Source of the DNA: Corylus avellana
Lineage: Eukaryota > Streptophyta > Magnoliopsida > Fagales > Betulaceae
Direction of reading: 5' to 3'
DNA: 64,000 nucleotides
NCBI RefSeq assembly: GCF_901000735.1
Contig: NC_081545.1
Span: forward strand, 13,795,132 to 13,859,131
Position 1 is the first letter of the stretch; each line of letters opens with the position of its first letter. Made by a program: the position numbers and the translations under genes. The notes beneath the pieces were generated by a model, which saw nothing but the letters and a program-made list of their open reading frames with translations, was not told the DNA's origin and did not search any database. Below, piece by piece: positions 1 through 11,346 of this stretch.

Positions 1-1132
1 GTTGGATGATTCTAAGAAGGGTGTTGTTGATACAGCTTGTGGAGGTGTGCTGATGGAAAAGAGTAGTGAGGAAGCTATAAAGCTTTTTGAGATGTTGAGT
101 GAACACACCCAACAATTCGCATCCTGAGGAAAGCAAGGTGTAAGGCGTAAGGGTAGGAATGAAGAAAACAATGGGGTACAAAATCAGATAGCTGCCTTGC
201 AGAAGACAGTAAATATGCTTGTAAACTCTATGACTACTCAAAACATCTCTCCTATTTAGCCAACCACCCAACTCCAGGTATGTGCCATATGTTCTCATTT
301 AGATCAAGTTACTGAGAACTGCCCTTTGTATTTATCCGCAGATCAGGAGCAAGCCAATTATGTGGGACAGCACATTTATCCTCCCAAGAACAATCCTTAC
401 TCCAACACTAATAGGTCAAGGTGGCACAACCACCCCAATTCATCATGGCGTAACAGTAGGAACATCCGGAACCCTCAAGGACAACAAAGAAATTCCCAAC
501 AAATAGTTCCACCAGCCCAAGACCCAGAAGAGGAAGACCTGAAGAGTCTTTTACAACAATTTGTGACTTCACAACAACAATTCATGGCTAATCAAAAACA
601 ATTCAATACAAAGACTGATCAAGCCATTCAAAGACTGGAAGTGCAAATGGGTCAAATGGCAAAGCAGTGGAGTGAGAGAAAGCAGGGAGAATCTCCAGCC
701 CAGACAATACCTATCCCAGGGAGTCATCAGCAGCTAGAAGCAGTCACAGTTCTCAGGAATGGCAAGGTCATTGGAACTGAAGAGCCACCTCGAGCAACTC
801 CAGAAGGACCATCAACTTCTAAGGTAAACAAAATGGAGAAGGTAAATGCACCCCCCTTTCCTCAAAGGTTAGTCAAACCAAAGAAAGAACAGCAACTCAT
901 GGATATCTTTGAGACCTTGAAGAAAGTAGAAATCAACACTCCCTTATTTGATGCAATTAAACAGATTCCTTCATATGCTAAGTTTTTAAAGGATTGTTGT
1001 ACTAACAAAAGGAAGTTTCAGGAGTATGAGATAGTTGCCTTAATAGGAGAGGTAAGTGTAGTCTTGTTAAGAAAATTACCACCAAAGCTAACAGATCCAG
1101 GTAGTTTTACCATTCCTTGCAGGATAGGAGAC
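1..1132 (+). pseudogene. Element A gag, C-terminal half (broken)
   Basis: Reads in one frame as a retrotransposon Gag C-terminus closely matching E's gag (19932-21263). It begins inside the conserved gag core (LDDSKKGVVDTACGG), has a stop near 126 (TGA) and a TAG at 257-259 where E reads CAG, then a zinc-knuckle-like segment CAICSHLDQVTENC. That segment fits C-X2-C-X4-H-X4-C except that the His is Gln, so zinc binding is doubtful. A Gln/Asn-rich stretch and the conserved AVTVLRNGKVIG motif follow, then the linker leading into the protease. The open stretch from 326 to 1132 is ended only by element B. Gag proteins form the virus-like particle and the knuckle normally binds template RNA; both roles are inferred from the family. 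Confidence 0.85.
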
Positions 1133-2467
1133 TGTTGTACAAAAATCTACCTAAATTAATAGGTGAATAATTGTACGTTTTACCTGCAAGTGCACAAGGT
1201 CAACATAGTAGTAAATGGTGCAAGTACAGGATCATTCCCACGAGGATTGCTGAATTTATATTTAAAAATAGATTCCTTAAGCAAAAGCAAAACAAAGATT
1301 GATTGTTGAAGTGATGATAATAAAGGGTAGGGCTTTGATATCCACCACTAATTATATTTAGCTAATATAACAATACGCCAATGCTTTGATCAAATTATGC
1401 ATATCTAATGTTTGTCAACCTTAGGGCATGGCGTATACTCCTAAAGCTATAGATTTCCCTAAGCAACAAGTTAGGCATGGCGTCTACTCTAACTTTTTTC
1501 ATTCCTAAGGGATTTAGCATGATTTATACTAAGTTGTTCATTAAGAAAGCATATGTTCTATGGAAATCGACAAACACACGAGGCCTAGGGCATGGCATAT
1601 ACTCCCGGTTCCCCATGTTGATTACCTCAAGAACCCGGCGTGGATTTCTTTTGTTACTTATGTTAAACCCAGGACTCGGCCATCCAAATTGATTTAACTA
1701 ACTAGTCCATACCACATGCATATGTTGATCAGGCACACACATATAAGGAATTCATGCAAGCAGGTATTAATCAAGTTAAATAGTACAACAAGATCATCAC
1801 AAAGGAGCCAATATTGAAATATTAACAAAACATAACTAGGGCTTCAATCAAGCCCTACTAATTAAATTAGCTACTCATAAAGTTAATGTTAAACATCTTC
1901 ATAAAAGAAAAGAAAAGAAAAGAAAAGAATAAACCCGAGACTTGAACTTGAAGAGCTGCTATTCTTCTCCTTCCCAAGTCTCCCAATTCTAGAGGTTTAA
2001 GGGTCTATTTATAGGCTTTAGAAGTCCTAGACAAAGTAGTAAACCTAGGGATTTCATAGGGTTTTCAAACCTATTACAAATTGGAGTTGGAAAGCCCTAA
2101 TATAGAAATAATGTCAATCCAGCAGCCACTTGATAAGTCTCCTGCGCACGGATGCGCTAGATCGCAAGTTTGCGATCGTTCCTTCTTTTGGCATGCGCTC
2201 GATCGTTCCTGGCCTGTTCAATGTTGTGTCCTCTCGGGTATTGCGCTCAATCGCAGGTACCCTGGGATTGATCGCAGTACCAGGGAGCTCCAATTGTCTT
2301 CATTTCCTCTTTTGAGCTCAAATCACCTAGTTTTACTTCATTTTCTTCCAAAAGCCTGTAAAAGTATGAAAAACACAAAAAAGAATTAAAATGGCCAAAT
2401 TAATTAAAACCAAAGGATTAAAACATGCAAATTAAGGCTGAAAATATGAATATTTTAGCACTTATCA
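1133..2467 (-). repeat. Element B 3' LTR
   Basis: On the minus strand it begins TGATAAGTGC and ends GTACAACA. It nearly matches B's 5' LTR at 9390-10713. It holds the palindrome cluster at about 2150-2290 (units such as TTGCGATCG and GCTCGATCG), a TATA-like CTATTTATAGG (minus-strand CCTATAAATAG) near 2010-2020, and several copies of a GGCATGG..ATACTC motif between 1425 and 1600. Short reading frames here, such as one at 1477-1692, recur in the other LTR and are by-products of those repeats. Confidence 0.93.
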
Positions 2468-4118
2468 CACCCGCAAACTTACATATTGCTAGTCCCTTAG
2501 CAATACAAAACTAAAAAAAAAAAAACAAGAATGGAAAAACAGAACACAAAAGATAAATCCATCTTTCGTGGAATGTATGATTACATTTAGCGTATGCAAC
2601 AAGCCTTTTAAACCACTAGGAATTCCCTAGTGGACGAGTGAAGTCTCGTGAAGGTTTTCCAGAAATGTTACCCACAAACATCATGCACAGTTCATGTTAT
2701 CCCAAAAATTAAAGTATCACTTCAAGATCATGATTTTCATTCATTAGCAAGTTTAAAAAGATGAACTCCATCTTCACAATGACTTGGAATCTCAAAGCTC
2801 AATTACTTACAAAGGACATGCTAAATCATCACAAATTCGAAAATTATGTACAGTGAACTAGTACAAAATTATGAGGCTTCCAAATTTTTCCAATATGCAA
2901 TGTCTCCTTTTCTCAGAATCCGCTGAAATTCCTATTAGAATGACACACTGGCATATTTCTTTTTCTTCTTTTTGCTTTTTCCTTTTATTTTATTTTTTTG
3001 GTCAGGTTGTGCAATGTTGGTTCCCTTAAGCTTTCTGATTGACCCTTGTAGCGAGTGTTAAGTCAATGACTCCCAAACCAGGTGGTTTTAGGGCATAAGG
3101 TGTAGAGACACCCCTAAGGACCTACTAACTCGAGTCAAAAAGGCTACAAAACTAACTAACCATGACATTGATCAAATCCAAAATTTTCACCTTTTGACGT
3201 GAACACTCAATGCTCTGAGGCAAGAGGCCTAGTTACTCAGTGAAAAGCTTTCAATGATCATTTATTTATTTATTTATTTATTTTTATTAACATTATATAT
3301 GCCATGGTGTCATCTAATAAGTCATCCAATTTCATCCAAGATGCAGAAATTCACAAATCAGACCTCATGTCATACCTCACAAATTATGTGCTAATGTGCT
3401 TGTGTGATCTGATCAAACATGTGATTTTTCAACTGTCCTCAACAAATAACCAAACCAACAGATTCACTCATCAGATCATGTGTTTAAAATGTTAAGCTCA
3501 CTGATGAATTCAAGCCACAATTTTTTCAGATCAACCTAAAATTTTAGGATAAACATGAACATGCATAATTTTTTTTTTAATTTTTATTCTTATTTTTTTT
3601 TTCAAATAAACAAACAACACACAAAACAAACAACATGAAATTGGGACAAAGTGTGTGTAAACATGTGTGCCCATACCCCCAAACTTAAATGACACATTAT
3701 CCCCAATGTGTCTAAGTAAAGGAAAGAATGTACCCGGGAGATGGTCAACGTAGTCTTGGAAAGCATGGCTCATAGCACACCCCCAAACTTGAATTGAAGC
3801 ACACTTGTCCCTACAAAATAAAACACACAAACAAGTAAAAAGGAACAAAACTAAAACAAAATAAAAATTGAACAGAAAAATAATAATAATAATAACTATG
3901 AGATGCTGCCAAGTGCGCTCGATCGCACATGTTGTGCGTTCGATCGCACTAACAGAGTGCAGTAGCCTCACAAATGGAGACTTGTACTCGATCGCAGTAA
4001 CAGAATGGAAAAGAACAACAAAATACCAAAAAAAAACAAAAATACTAAACACAAATGAAAACACAAGATATAAATCAAACAAAATAAAGTAAAACAACCA
4101 ACAAAATAAAAGGATATG
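2468..4118 (-). other. Element B 3' non-coding region with polypurine tracts
   Basis: Read on the minus strand this is the tail between ORFx and the 3' LTR. The plus-strand-primer polypurine tract abuts the LTR at 2468-2480 (AAGTTTGCGGGTG, with one interruption). Two further AAGTTTGGGGG copies lie at about 3674-3686 and 3776-3790, separated by a conserved stretch also found in A, D, E, L and K. Poly-A/T tracts are frequent. No convincing coding sequence; the long frame at 3531-4097 is antisense low-complexity. Confidence 0.75.
3913..3990. other. Palindrome cluster in the tail of element B
   Basis: Three spaced copies of a 14-bp near-palindrome (TGCGCTCGATCGCA-like; for example 3917-3931 and 3936-3949), in the position where A has a cluster at 14449-14552. 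Function unknown. Confidence 0.7.
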
Positions 4119-4158
4119 CTATGGGGTGCCTCCCATGAGCGCTAAGTTTTACGTCATC
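4119..4158 (-). other. Conserved 40-bp tail box (B copy)
   Basis: Minus strand reads GACGTAAAACTTAGCGCTCA then a GGAGGCACCCCATAG-type end. It lies about 20 bp after the ORFx stop. The same box follows pol in A (14301-14340) and E (25301-25340), and occurs in D (twice), K and L. It is non-coding and strongly conserved; role unknown. Confidence 0.8.
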
Positions 4159-4178
4159 AGCCAGACGGTGGTCCCCTC

Positions 4179-6775
4179 TCAATGTTGCCCAGAAGTAGAT
4201 GCTCCAGATGGTGGTGGTAACCGGTTTAGGATGGACCGCATCAATTCTTCTAGGGCAGCTAAGCGTTTGTCCATGGCGACCTTATCTTCCCTAGCCTCCC
4301 TTCTTTGATCAGCTAGCTCTCTCCGAAGACCATCCATTTGTTCACAAAGGGATCAGTATTGGATGGCTCGAACGTCAATTGGGGTCTCCTCCTCATCTTC
4401 ATCTGCTGGCTCAGCTGCCGGTTCATCTTTGGCCGTTGGCTCGACCCCATCTGCCTCTTCTCCTTCTTCTGGAGGTGCCCGGGGCATATAGGAGTAGCTC
4501 TTGTTCCATTGGCGAATGCCAAATAATGGAGTGGTGGTGACTGGCTCATCAGCTGCTGTGGCCTTAATGCCCTTCTTCCGCAGAATGTACGTGATCAAGT
4601 AAGGGAAAGGTAATCCCCATAAATGTGTGGACTCGGCTCCCCCAATGTGTACTCCATTCCAAAATTTATGGATTTGGTTCCAAATGATGTCGGGAATAGA
4701 GTACCATGCATCCTTGTGAAAGGCGTAGAGAGTTTGGAGGAATTGATCACGCCTTTGAGTTTTGTGTCCCAAGGGAAAGGCATTTCGGTGTAAGATGGAA
4801 TCCACAAATCACAACCTTCGAGGTAGCTTGGACCGGCTGCCGGCATTGTGGTGGGCATCCGCATAGTGCCCTTGGCACATGTCTTCAATGATTTCCGCCA
4901 CATAGTATCGGGGCGGTTGCTCTCCAAGATTTGCAGTTTTTGGAGGATGCTCATCATTGCACTGCAAGGCTGTGGCTATGTCGGCTCTCGTCACATGAAC
5001 AATTTGCCCTCGTACTTTTGAGGAGAGAGCAGCCGAGTTGTCAAAGTCATGGGAAAGCTTGGCGTAGAATTCAACGACCAGCTTCCGGTAGGCGGTAGAG
5101 GTGACCGGTTTAAAGAGCTTCTTGAGACCCCTTCGCCTAAACTCGGCAATGTTGTGCCAAAATTTACCTAAATTAATAGGTAAATAATTGTACGTTTTAA
5201 CTCACAAGTGCACAAGATCAAAACAATAGTATAGTGCAGCAAGTACGAGATCGATCCCACGAGGATTGTGATTTTATTTAGAATTAATTAAAATATCAAA
5301 TTGTCACAGATTTGATATTAAAAAAAAATAAAAAGAGATAAAAATAAAGTAAAATTAAAGGCAGGGCTTTGATATCCACCACTAATCATGCTTAGATAAT
5401 ATAACAATATGCCAATGATCCAATCCTATTATGAGTACTTAATGTTTGCCAACCTAAGGGCATGGGTGTCTACTCCTTAAGCTATTGATTTTCCTAAGCA
5501 ACAAATTAGGCATGGGTGTCTGCTCTAATTCTTCTCTTTCTTAAAGGATTTAGCATGGGTGTCTACTAAGTTGTTCTTTAAGAAAGCATAAAAACTGTGG
5601 AAATCGACAAACACACGAGGCCTAGGGCATGGGTGTCTACTCCCGGTTCCCCATGTTGATTAACCCAAGAATCCGGTGTAGATATCTTTTGTTACTCTTA
5701 TTAAACCCAGGACTCGGTCATCCAAATCGATTTAATTAACTAATCCATACCACATGCATATAGTGGCCAATCACATACATATGAGGAATTCAAGAAAACA
5801 TGAATTAATTAAGTTAAGCAACACAATATGATTATCACAAAGGTGCCAATATTGAAATATTAAATAAACATGATTAGGGCTTCAATCTAGCCCTCCTTAA
5901 GAGTTAGTTACACATAATGAAAATAAAACTAAAAAGAAAAGGGAAAGAAAGAACGGAAAGGTAGCCTCCAAATTCCTCTCCCCAAGTTGTGCCTCTTCTA
6001 AGGATTTAAGGATGAATTAAATTGTGAGGCTTAGGGGTCTATTTATAGAGCTTAAGAGAGTCCTAGAAGCCCTAGTAATCCTAGGAAATTCGGAGTTTTA
6101 AGTCCAAGTCCAATTAGGATAGAGAAAACCTAAGTCCAAATCGGAGTAAGATTGCCCAGAATTGCGATCTTAAATTGCGGCACGATTTTGACCTTGTGGC
6201 ACTCCGAATTGGGGAAATGATATTTCACAGTGAATTGTATCATTTTGAGTTAGCTTTCTAATGCCGCTTGAATTACCTTAATCGGATATCTGAGATGAAA
6301 GTTATGGTCAAAATACCGAGACGTGTTCAGAATCCAATTTTGCATCCAATCCAATTTGACTTCAATGTGAGAAATTCCGAATTGATCCTTTCCTTTATTT
6401 GATTAAATTTAACCATGATGGGTTAAGCTTAACCATATCTTCTAGGTTTTCCCAATTTGCCCTTTAAGCTTGTAATTCTTCCAGAAACGCTTTCTTTTCT
6501 TCCAAAAGCCTAAAAAACCAAAGAAAATACAAAAAGAAAGTAAAATGGCCTAATTAACTAAAACCAAAGGATTAAAACATGTAAGTTAAGGGCTGAAAAT
6601 ATGAATATTTTAGCACTTATCAGGCGACCCCCCATTAAGTCACCTCATTGTTTTGAAAGTCTTCTCTGATGGCGAAGGTGGTTTCAAATAAAAGCTCCCA
6701 CTCCTCAAAAGTGGATGGAGGAGAGATGGCTTGGGCGTCGGACCCCCGGGATGATGAAGCACGGGCTCTAGGCAT
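4179..6775 (-). pseudogene. Element B ORFx (putative plant transposon protein-like), split by solo LTR C
   Basis: The start codon is at 6775 (MPRARASSSRGS) and the final stop at 4179-4181 after GASTSGQH. Solo LTR C (5150-6622) interrupts it after about 50 codons. The protein resembles the plant 'putative plant transposon protein' domain often seen in Athila-like elements: a FYA/CxxL helix, a KVxGQxVxVTRADI strand-helix, HRNAFPLGHKTQR, a DAWY..PDIIW segment and LPFPYLITYILRKKG. An acidic linker and a coiled-coil-like C-terminus follow. A TGA replaces the Trp codon in the motif that D reads as RLWFVDS (near 4810), and a second stop lies near 4352. No signal peptide or membrane span is visible, so I do not call it an envelope gene. 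Family assignment is from remembered motifs. Confidence 0.72.
5150..6622 (-). mobile_element. Solo LTR C (Athila-type, long subfamily), inserted in B's ORFx
   Basis: Minus strand runs TGATAAGTGC...GCACAACA, 1473 bp, with an imperfect target duplication GGCAA (5145-5149) and GGCGA (6623-6627). The intact equivalent in element L (41360s) reads straight through this point. There are no internal coding parts, so it is a solo LTR left by LTR-LTR recombination. It lacks the usual palindrome cluster and matches the plus-strand solo LTR at 43453-44931, so the two form a separate subfamily. A TATA-like CTATTTATAG lies near 6046. Confidence 0.9.
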
Positions 6776-7178
6776 TGTGAGCTTGACTGGGGACTTTTGT
6801 CGAACAGGTGGTGTGCACTTCTGATGACCACAAAGACAACTCCGGCCAAGGATGCCCCAAACTCCCTGGAAATACACAAGATTCCAACACAGAGGCAATG
6901 TGGGTGGATAAGCACCCATAATTGCAAGAAAAATTGAAAAAAATTGGAGGTTGGATGAGTGTTCGGAGATATTGAGGGTTGGGGTGAGAATGGGATGTAT
7001 GAAGTGGTTTTAGGTGAAAGATGATGGTATGGTGGCCGGAGAAGGGTCTTAGATGGTGGTGGTGTAGTGGATTTGGTGAAAACTAGGTGAAAAATGGGAG
7101 GAGGATGAGTGTCGGAGGTGGGGAGTTGGGGAGAATCTATACGGCGCCAGGAGAGAAGTTATTGGCCATGGGGAAAAA

Positions 7179-7390
7179 GTGACCTAAATAAGTCACACGC
7201 CCTGCTGTCCGAGTGCGCTCGATCGCACTCTTGCTGCGCTCGATCACATTCGGCCAGCGATGTGCATGTGTGGGTCATATGCACTCAATCGCACCTATGG
7301 TGCGTTCGATCGCACTTACAGAGAGTGTCGAGCCACCTTTCGGTTACTGTGCTCGATCGCATACCTGTTGCGATCGATCGTAGTAACAGA
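7179..7390. promoter_or_regulatory. Hairpin plus palindrome cluster upstream of ORFx in element B
   Basis: An imperfect hairpin GTGACCTAAATAAGTCAC (7179-7196) is followed by six TGCGMTCGATCGCA-like units to about 7385. On the minus strand the cluster precedes the ORFx start (6775). Elements L (41918-42105) and D (28459-28665) have the same arrangement, with a perfect hairpin. Similar clusters sit upstream of the TATA box inside each LTR, so an internal promoter or other regulatory role is possible; this is inference. Confidence 0.55.
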
Positions 7391-7499
7391 ATGTCAGAAT
7401 TTTTTTTTTTTTTTGGAAACAAAAGAAAAGTAAAGTAAAGGTTAATAAAAATGAAACATAAAGGATAATTGAAACATATGTGAAGTAAAGAAAGTAAGA

Positions 7500-7700
7500 T
7501 GAAGAAGATAAGAGTGAAAATGTTACTGCCTTCAGTGGCTTCAGTACCACTATTTTGAGTAGATGCGCTTGAGGTTCTGCTCAAACACGTCTACTTGTGA
7601 TTGTAATGCTCCTAGTGTGAAGAGCTACACTTGAGCTCAGAATCTAGCTCAAGTGCTCTTGTAGGAGTAGGACCTCTCAGAGCTGTGGCGGCCTTCAGCT
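7500..7700 (-). other. gag-ORFx spacer of B, shared with L
   Basis: After the degenerate gag C-terminus (AAGGCCGCCACAGCTCTGAG, the AVTVLRNGK position) this spacer reads CGCATCTACTCAAAATAGTG and continues with a segment also present in L at about 42240-42345 but absent from A and E. It marks B and L as sharing a common pol-less ancestor or donor. Confidence 0.6.
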
Positions 7701-9080
7701 GCTGGTGATTTCCAGGGTTAGCTACTGTTTGAGCTGGAAATTCTCTCTGCTTCCTCTCACTCAGCTCATTTGCCATCTAACCCATTTGCACTTCCAGTTT
7801 TTGTATGGCTTGCTCAGTTTTTGTATTGACATGTTTTTGATTAGCCATGAACTGCTGTTGTGAAGTCACAAGGTTGTGTATCATATTCTCCAGTTGGTTC
7901 ATCTTTGGCTCTTGAGTTGGTTGGCTGGCTTGTTGGGGCCCTTTCTGTTGTCCTTGATTATTGCCCCAGGAGAAATTTGGATGGTTGCGCCATCCTGGAT
8001 TGTAAGTATTGGAGTATGGGTTGTTCTTGTGGGGATAATTGTTTTGTCCCACAAAATTCACCTCTTCTTGTGCTGCAAAAGGACAGGTCTCAGTGGTGTG
8101 TTCTAAATGGGAACAAACAGCACATACCTGGATTGGTGGGTCCTGTTGCAGAGGTAAGATTTTCTGAATAGTCATGGCCTTGACAAGCATATCCAATTTC
8201 TTTTCTACCACAGCCAACTGATTGGTTGATCGCCCACTGAGGTTTACTTCATACATGCCCTTGCTTTGAATTCCTCTTCTTCCCCTTGAGCAGAATTGCT
8301 GTGAGTGCTCACTTAATGTCTCGAAAAGTTCCACAACTTCCTCACTACTCATCTCCATAAGTGTTCCTCCACAAGCTGAATCAACCATCCCTTTGTTAGT
8401 ATCATCTAATCCTTCATACAAAATTTGTACCTGCTCATCTTGAGGGATGTTGTGGTGTGGGCACTTTAGAAGTAAGGAATTGAAGTGGTCCCAGGCCTCA
8501 AAGAACAAATCTCCATCTCGCTGTTGGAACAATTGAAGTTTCCTTTTAAGTTGTTTTGTCTTTTGGGCTACAAAAAACCTCTTCAGAAACTTGGAGGTCA
8601 ATTCTTCCCAAGTATGAATGGATTCTGCAGGCAAGGAATTGTACCATAGTTTAGCATTATCTTTCAAGGAAAAAGGAAAGAGGACTAACCTGAGTCTCTC
8701 TAGAGTTAGGCCTCGAACATGCTGCAACTTGCATAAGTCAAAGAATTCCTTAAGATGCAAGTTGGGATCCTCAGTAGCTGTGCCTCTGAAATGAGTCAAT
8801 GCATTTAGGATTTGGGGAGAGATATAATAGCTATCATCCACCTCTGGTTGATATGCTATGCAAGAGGGTTGATGGACGTTTGTTGGCACATATGCCTGTT
8901 TCATTGGTCTCCGCACCCGTGGTGGATTTGCTTCTAAGGGTCTTGCCCAATTGGATTTTCTTGCATATCCTCCATTTCAACTTCTTCTTTTTCTTTGTCC
9001 CTTGGTCGTTGTCGAATTGTCCGCTCAATTTCAGGATCAAGTGGAAGAACGGTTGAGGATTGAGATCGATGACCTTGCAT
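7640..9080 (-). pseudogene. Element B gag (broken)
   Basis: Gag begins at 9080 (MQGHRSQSST; E's gag starts MQGRRSQAST). A 1-bp loss near 8945 shifts the frame; the main open stretch is 8916-7777. That stretch holds the gag core (NALTHFRGTATEDPNLHLK, LRLVLFPFSLKDNAKLWYN, WEELTSKFLKRFF) and an intact CCHC zinc knuckle CAVCSHLEHTTETC (C-X2-C-X4-H-X4-C). It ends at a TAG after QMG, where A and L have a Gln codon. Of the gags in this window this one keeps the best zinc knuckle. Gag is expected to package the element RNA and, in a pol-less element, may be the only structural protein it supplies. Confidence 0.88.
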
Positions 9081-9149
9081 GAACTAGATTACTTCTTCAG
9101 TTAGGCAGCTTCAGTACTGCCTGGTCTGGATGCTCCCTGGAACTACGTT

Positions 9150-9225
9150 CGATCGCAGGTTGGTGCGTTCGATCGCAGTGTGCTCGATTGCACTTGGCTA
9201 ACGATTGATCGCAATCACAGAATGC
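9150..9225. other. Palindrome cluster in B leader
   Basis: Units ACGTTCGATCGCAGG, GTGCGTTCGATCGCA, TGCTCGATTGCA and AACGATTGATCGCA lie between the primer site and gag (minus strand). The D (17791-17870) and E (19800-19875) leaders have similar clusters in the same position. Confidence 0.65.
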
Positions 9226-9364
9226 CAATCCGCAACCTGAAACAGAAAACAAAAAAGTTAGGGAAAACAAGAAATTCTTTTTGATTTTTTGCTAACACTA
9301 AATTAAAAATTGAAAATTAAAATAGCAAACTAAAGGAAAATAGTTTTAAACAAAATTCGCCGCA

Positions 9365-9383
9365 ATCCCCGGCAACGGCGCCA
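9365..9383 (-). other. Element B primer-binding site (tRNA-Asp)
   Basis: Minus strand TGGCGCCGTTGCCGGGGAT, complementary to the 3' end of plant tRNA-Asp(GTC), six bases inside the 5' LTR end. This is the minus-strand cDNA priming site typical of Athila-type elements. Confidence 0.92.
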
Positions 9384-9389
9384 AAAACT

Positions 9390-10713
9390 TGTTGTGCAAA
9401 AATCTACCTAAATTAATAGGTGAATAATTGTACGTTTTACCTGCAAGTGCACATGGTCAACATAGTAGTATATGATGCAAGTACAGGATCATTCCCACGA
9501 GGATTGCTGAATTTATATTTAAAAATAGATTTGAAGCAAAAGCAAAACAAAGATTTATTGTTGAAGTGATGATAATAAAGGGTAGGGCTTTGATATCCAC
9601 CACTAATTATATTTAGCTAATATAACAATATGCCAATGCTTTGATCAAATTATGCATATCTAATGTTTGTCAACCATAGGGCATGGCGTATACTCCTAAA
9701 GCTATAGATTTCCCTAAGCAACAAGTTAGGCATGGCGTCTACTCTAACTCTTTTCATTCCTAAGGGATTTAGCATGATTTATACTAAGTTGTTCCTTAGG
9801 AAAGCATATGTTCTATGGAAATCGACAAACACACGAGGCCTAGGGCATGGCATATACTCCCGGTTCGCCATGTTCATTAACCCAAGAACCCGGTGTGGAT
9901 TTCTTTTGTTACTTATGTTAAACCCAGGACTCGGCCATCCAAATTGATTTAACTAACTAGTCCATACCACATGCATATGTTGATCAGGCACACACATATG
10001 AGGAATTCATGCAAGCAAGTATTAATCAAGTTAAATAGCACAATAAGATCATCACAAAGGCGCCAATATTGAAATATTAACAAAGCATAACTAGGGCTTC
10101 AATCAAGCCCTACTAATTAAATTAGCTACTCATAAAGTTGATGTTAAACATCTTCATAAAATAAAATAAAATAAAAGAAAAGAATGAACCCGAGACATGA
10201 ACTTGAAGAGCTCCTATTCTTCTCCTTCCCAAGTCTCCCAATTCTAGAGGCTTAAGGGTCTATTTATAGGCTTTAGAAGTCCTAGACCAAGTAGTAAACC
10301 TAGGGATTTGGTAGGGTTTTGAAACCTATTACAAATTGGAGTTGGAAAGTCCTAGTATGGAAATAATGTCAATCCAGCAGCCACTTGATAAGTCTCCTAC
10401 GCACGATCGCAGGTCTGTGATCTTTCCTTCTTTTGGCATGCGCTCAATCACTCCTGGCCTGTTCAATGCTGTGTCCTCTCAGGTATTGTGCTTGATCGCA
10501 GGTACCCTGTGATTGATCGCAGTACCAGGGAGCTCCAAATGTCTTCATTTCCTCTTTTGAGCTCAAATCACCTAGTTTTACTTCATTTTCTTCCAAAAGC
10601 CTGTAAAAGTACGGAAAACACAAAAAGGAATTAAAATGGCCTAATTAATTAAAACCAAAGGATTAAAACATGCAATTTAAGGGCTGAAAATATGAATATT
10701 TTAACAGTTATCA
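9390..10713 (-). repeat. Element B 5' LTR
   Basis: Begins TGATAACTGTT on the minus strand (AAG-to-ACTG change) and ends GCACAACA. The TATA box is the minus-strand CCTATAAATA at 10261-10270. The palindrome cluster is at 10400-10530, upstream of TATA. The GGCATGG..TACTC repeats run from 9680 to 9860. Confidence 0.93.
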
Positions 10714-10718
10714 GAGAC

Positions 10719-11346
10719 CATCTTTTGAAAAGGCATTACTGGATCTAGGAGCAAGGGTGAATTTGATGCCTTACACTGTATATGAAAAGCTGGGATTGGG
10801 GGAGCTTCAACCGACCTCTATCACCTTGCAATTGGTAGACAGAAGCATCAAAAGACCAAGAGGTATACTTGACGATGTTTTGGTAAAGGTAGGTACATTT
10901 ATTCTACCTGCTGATTTCATTGTGTTGGATGTGGAAGAATCTTCTATGCCATTTCCTTTACCTATTATCTTAGGAAGCGAACTGCTGATACTACAATAGG
11001 TGTAAAAATGGGAATTGTGAGCATGAAGGTAAATGGTGAGACAATAGAGTTCAAAATATTCGATGGATTGAAATTACCTCAAGAAGATTTAGAATGTTTT
11101 GATGTTTGTATGATCCAAGATGTTGGTAAGACAGTTTTGCAGGACCAACATAAAGATCCATTGGAGGCAACCCCCACCCATAGTTTCACAAGGCAGGACA
11201 TTGAGCAAAAACCTGAAGATGTTACTAATGACATCATTGAAACAGTGCATACCCTTGAGGCCACTCCAAAATACTCAGGTAAGTATACTCATCCCTTTGA
11301 AGTTCTTGAGCCCACTAACACCTCTCTTGTTCCCTCTGTTGTATAG
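10719..11346 (+). pseudogene. Element A protease domain and linker
   Basis: Retropepsin-like aspartic protease: ALLDLGARVNLMPYTVYEKLGLGEL has the DLGA form usual in plant Athila-type elements instead of DTG/DSG, followed by VDRSIKRPRG and FIVLDVEES. A ~10-bp deletion near 10977, in the LPIILG(R) motif, shifts the frame from 2 to 1. The linker to RT ends in a TAG at 11344-11346 where E reads CAG. The role (cleaving the Gag-Pol polyprotein) is inferred from the family. Element B lies immediately upstream. Confidence 0.85.

Larger units (their letters stand above)
1133..10713 (-). mobile_element. Element B: complete pol-less Athila-type element, nested in A
   Basis: Bounded by two ~1.33-kb LTRs (1133-2467 and 9390-10713) in direct repeat, reading on the minus strand, with a perfect 5-bp target duplication GAGAC (1128-1132 and 10714-10718). 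In element order it has 5' LTR, tRNA-Asp primer site, leader, gag, a non-coding spacer with a palindrome cluster, ORFx, a tail, a polypurine tract and the 3' LTR. There is no protease, RT, RNase H or integrase, so it must have been mobilised in trans. It carries solo LTR C (5150-6622). Gag and ORFx are both broken now. Confidence 0.92.

Noticed and set aside
1477..1692. Open frame that recurs at 9732-9947
   Set aside because: Lies in the LTR pair of element B and is created by the GCATGG..TACTC repeats; no gene-like conservation.
3531..4097. 188-codon minus-strand frame, Phe/Ile rich
   Set aside because: Product of T-rich tracts and the palindrome cluster in the 3' tail; hydrophobic low complexity, no family.
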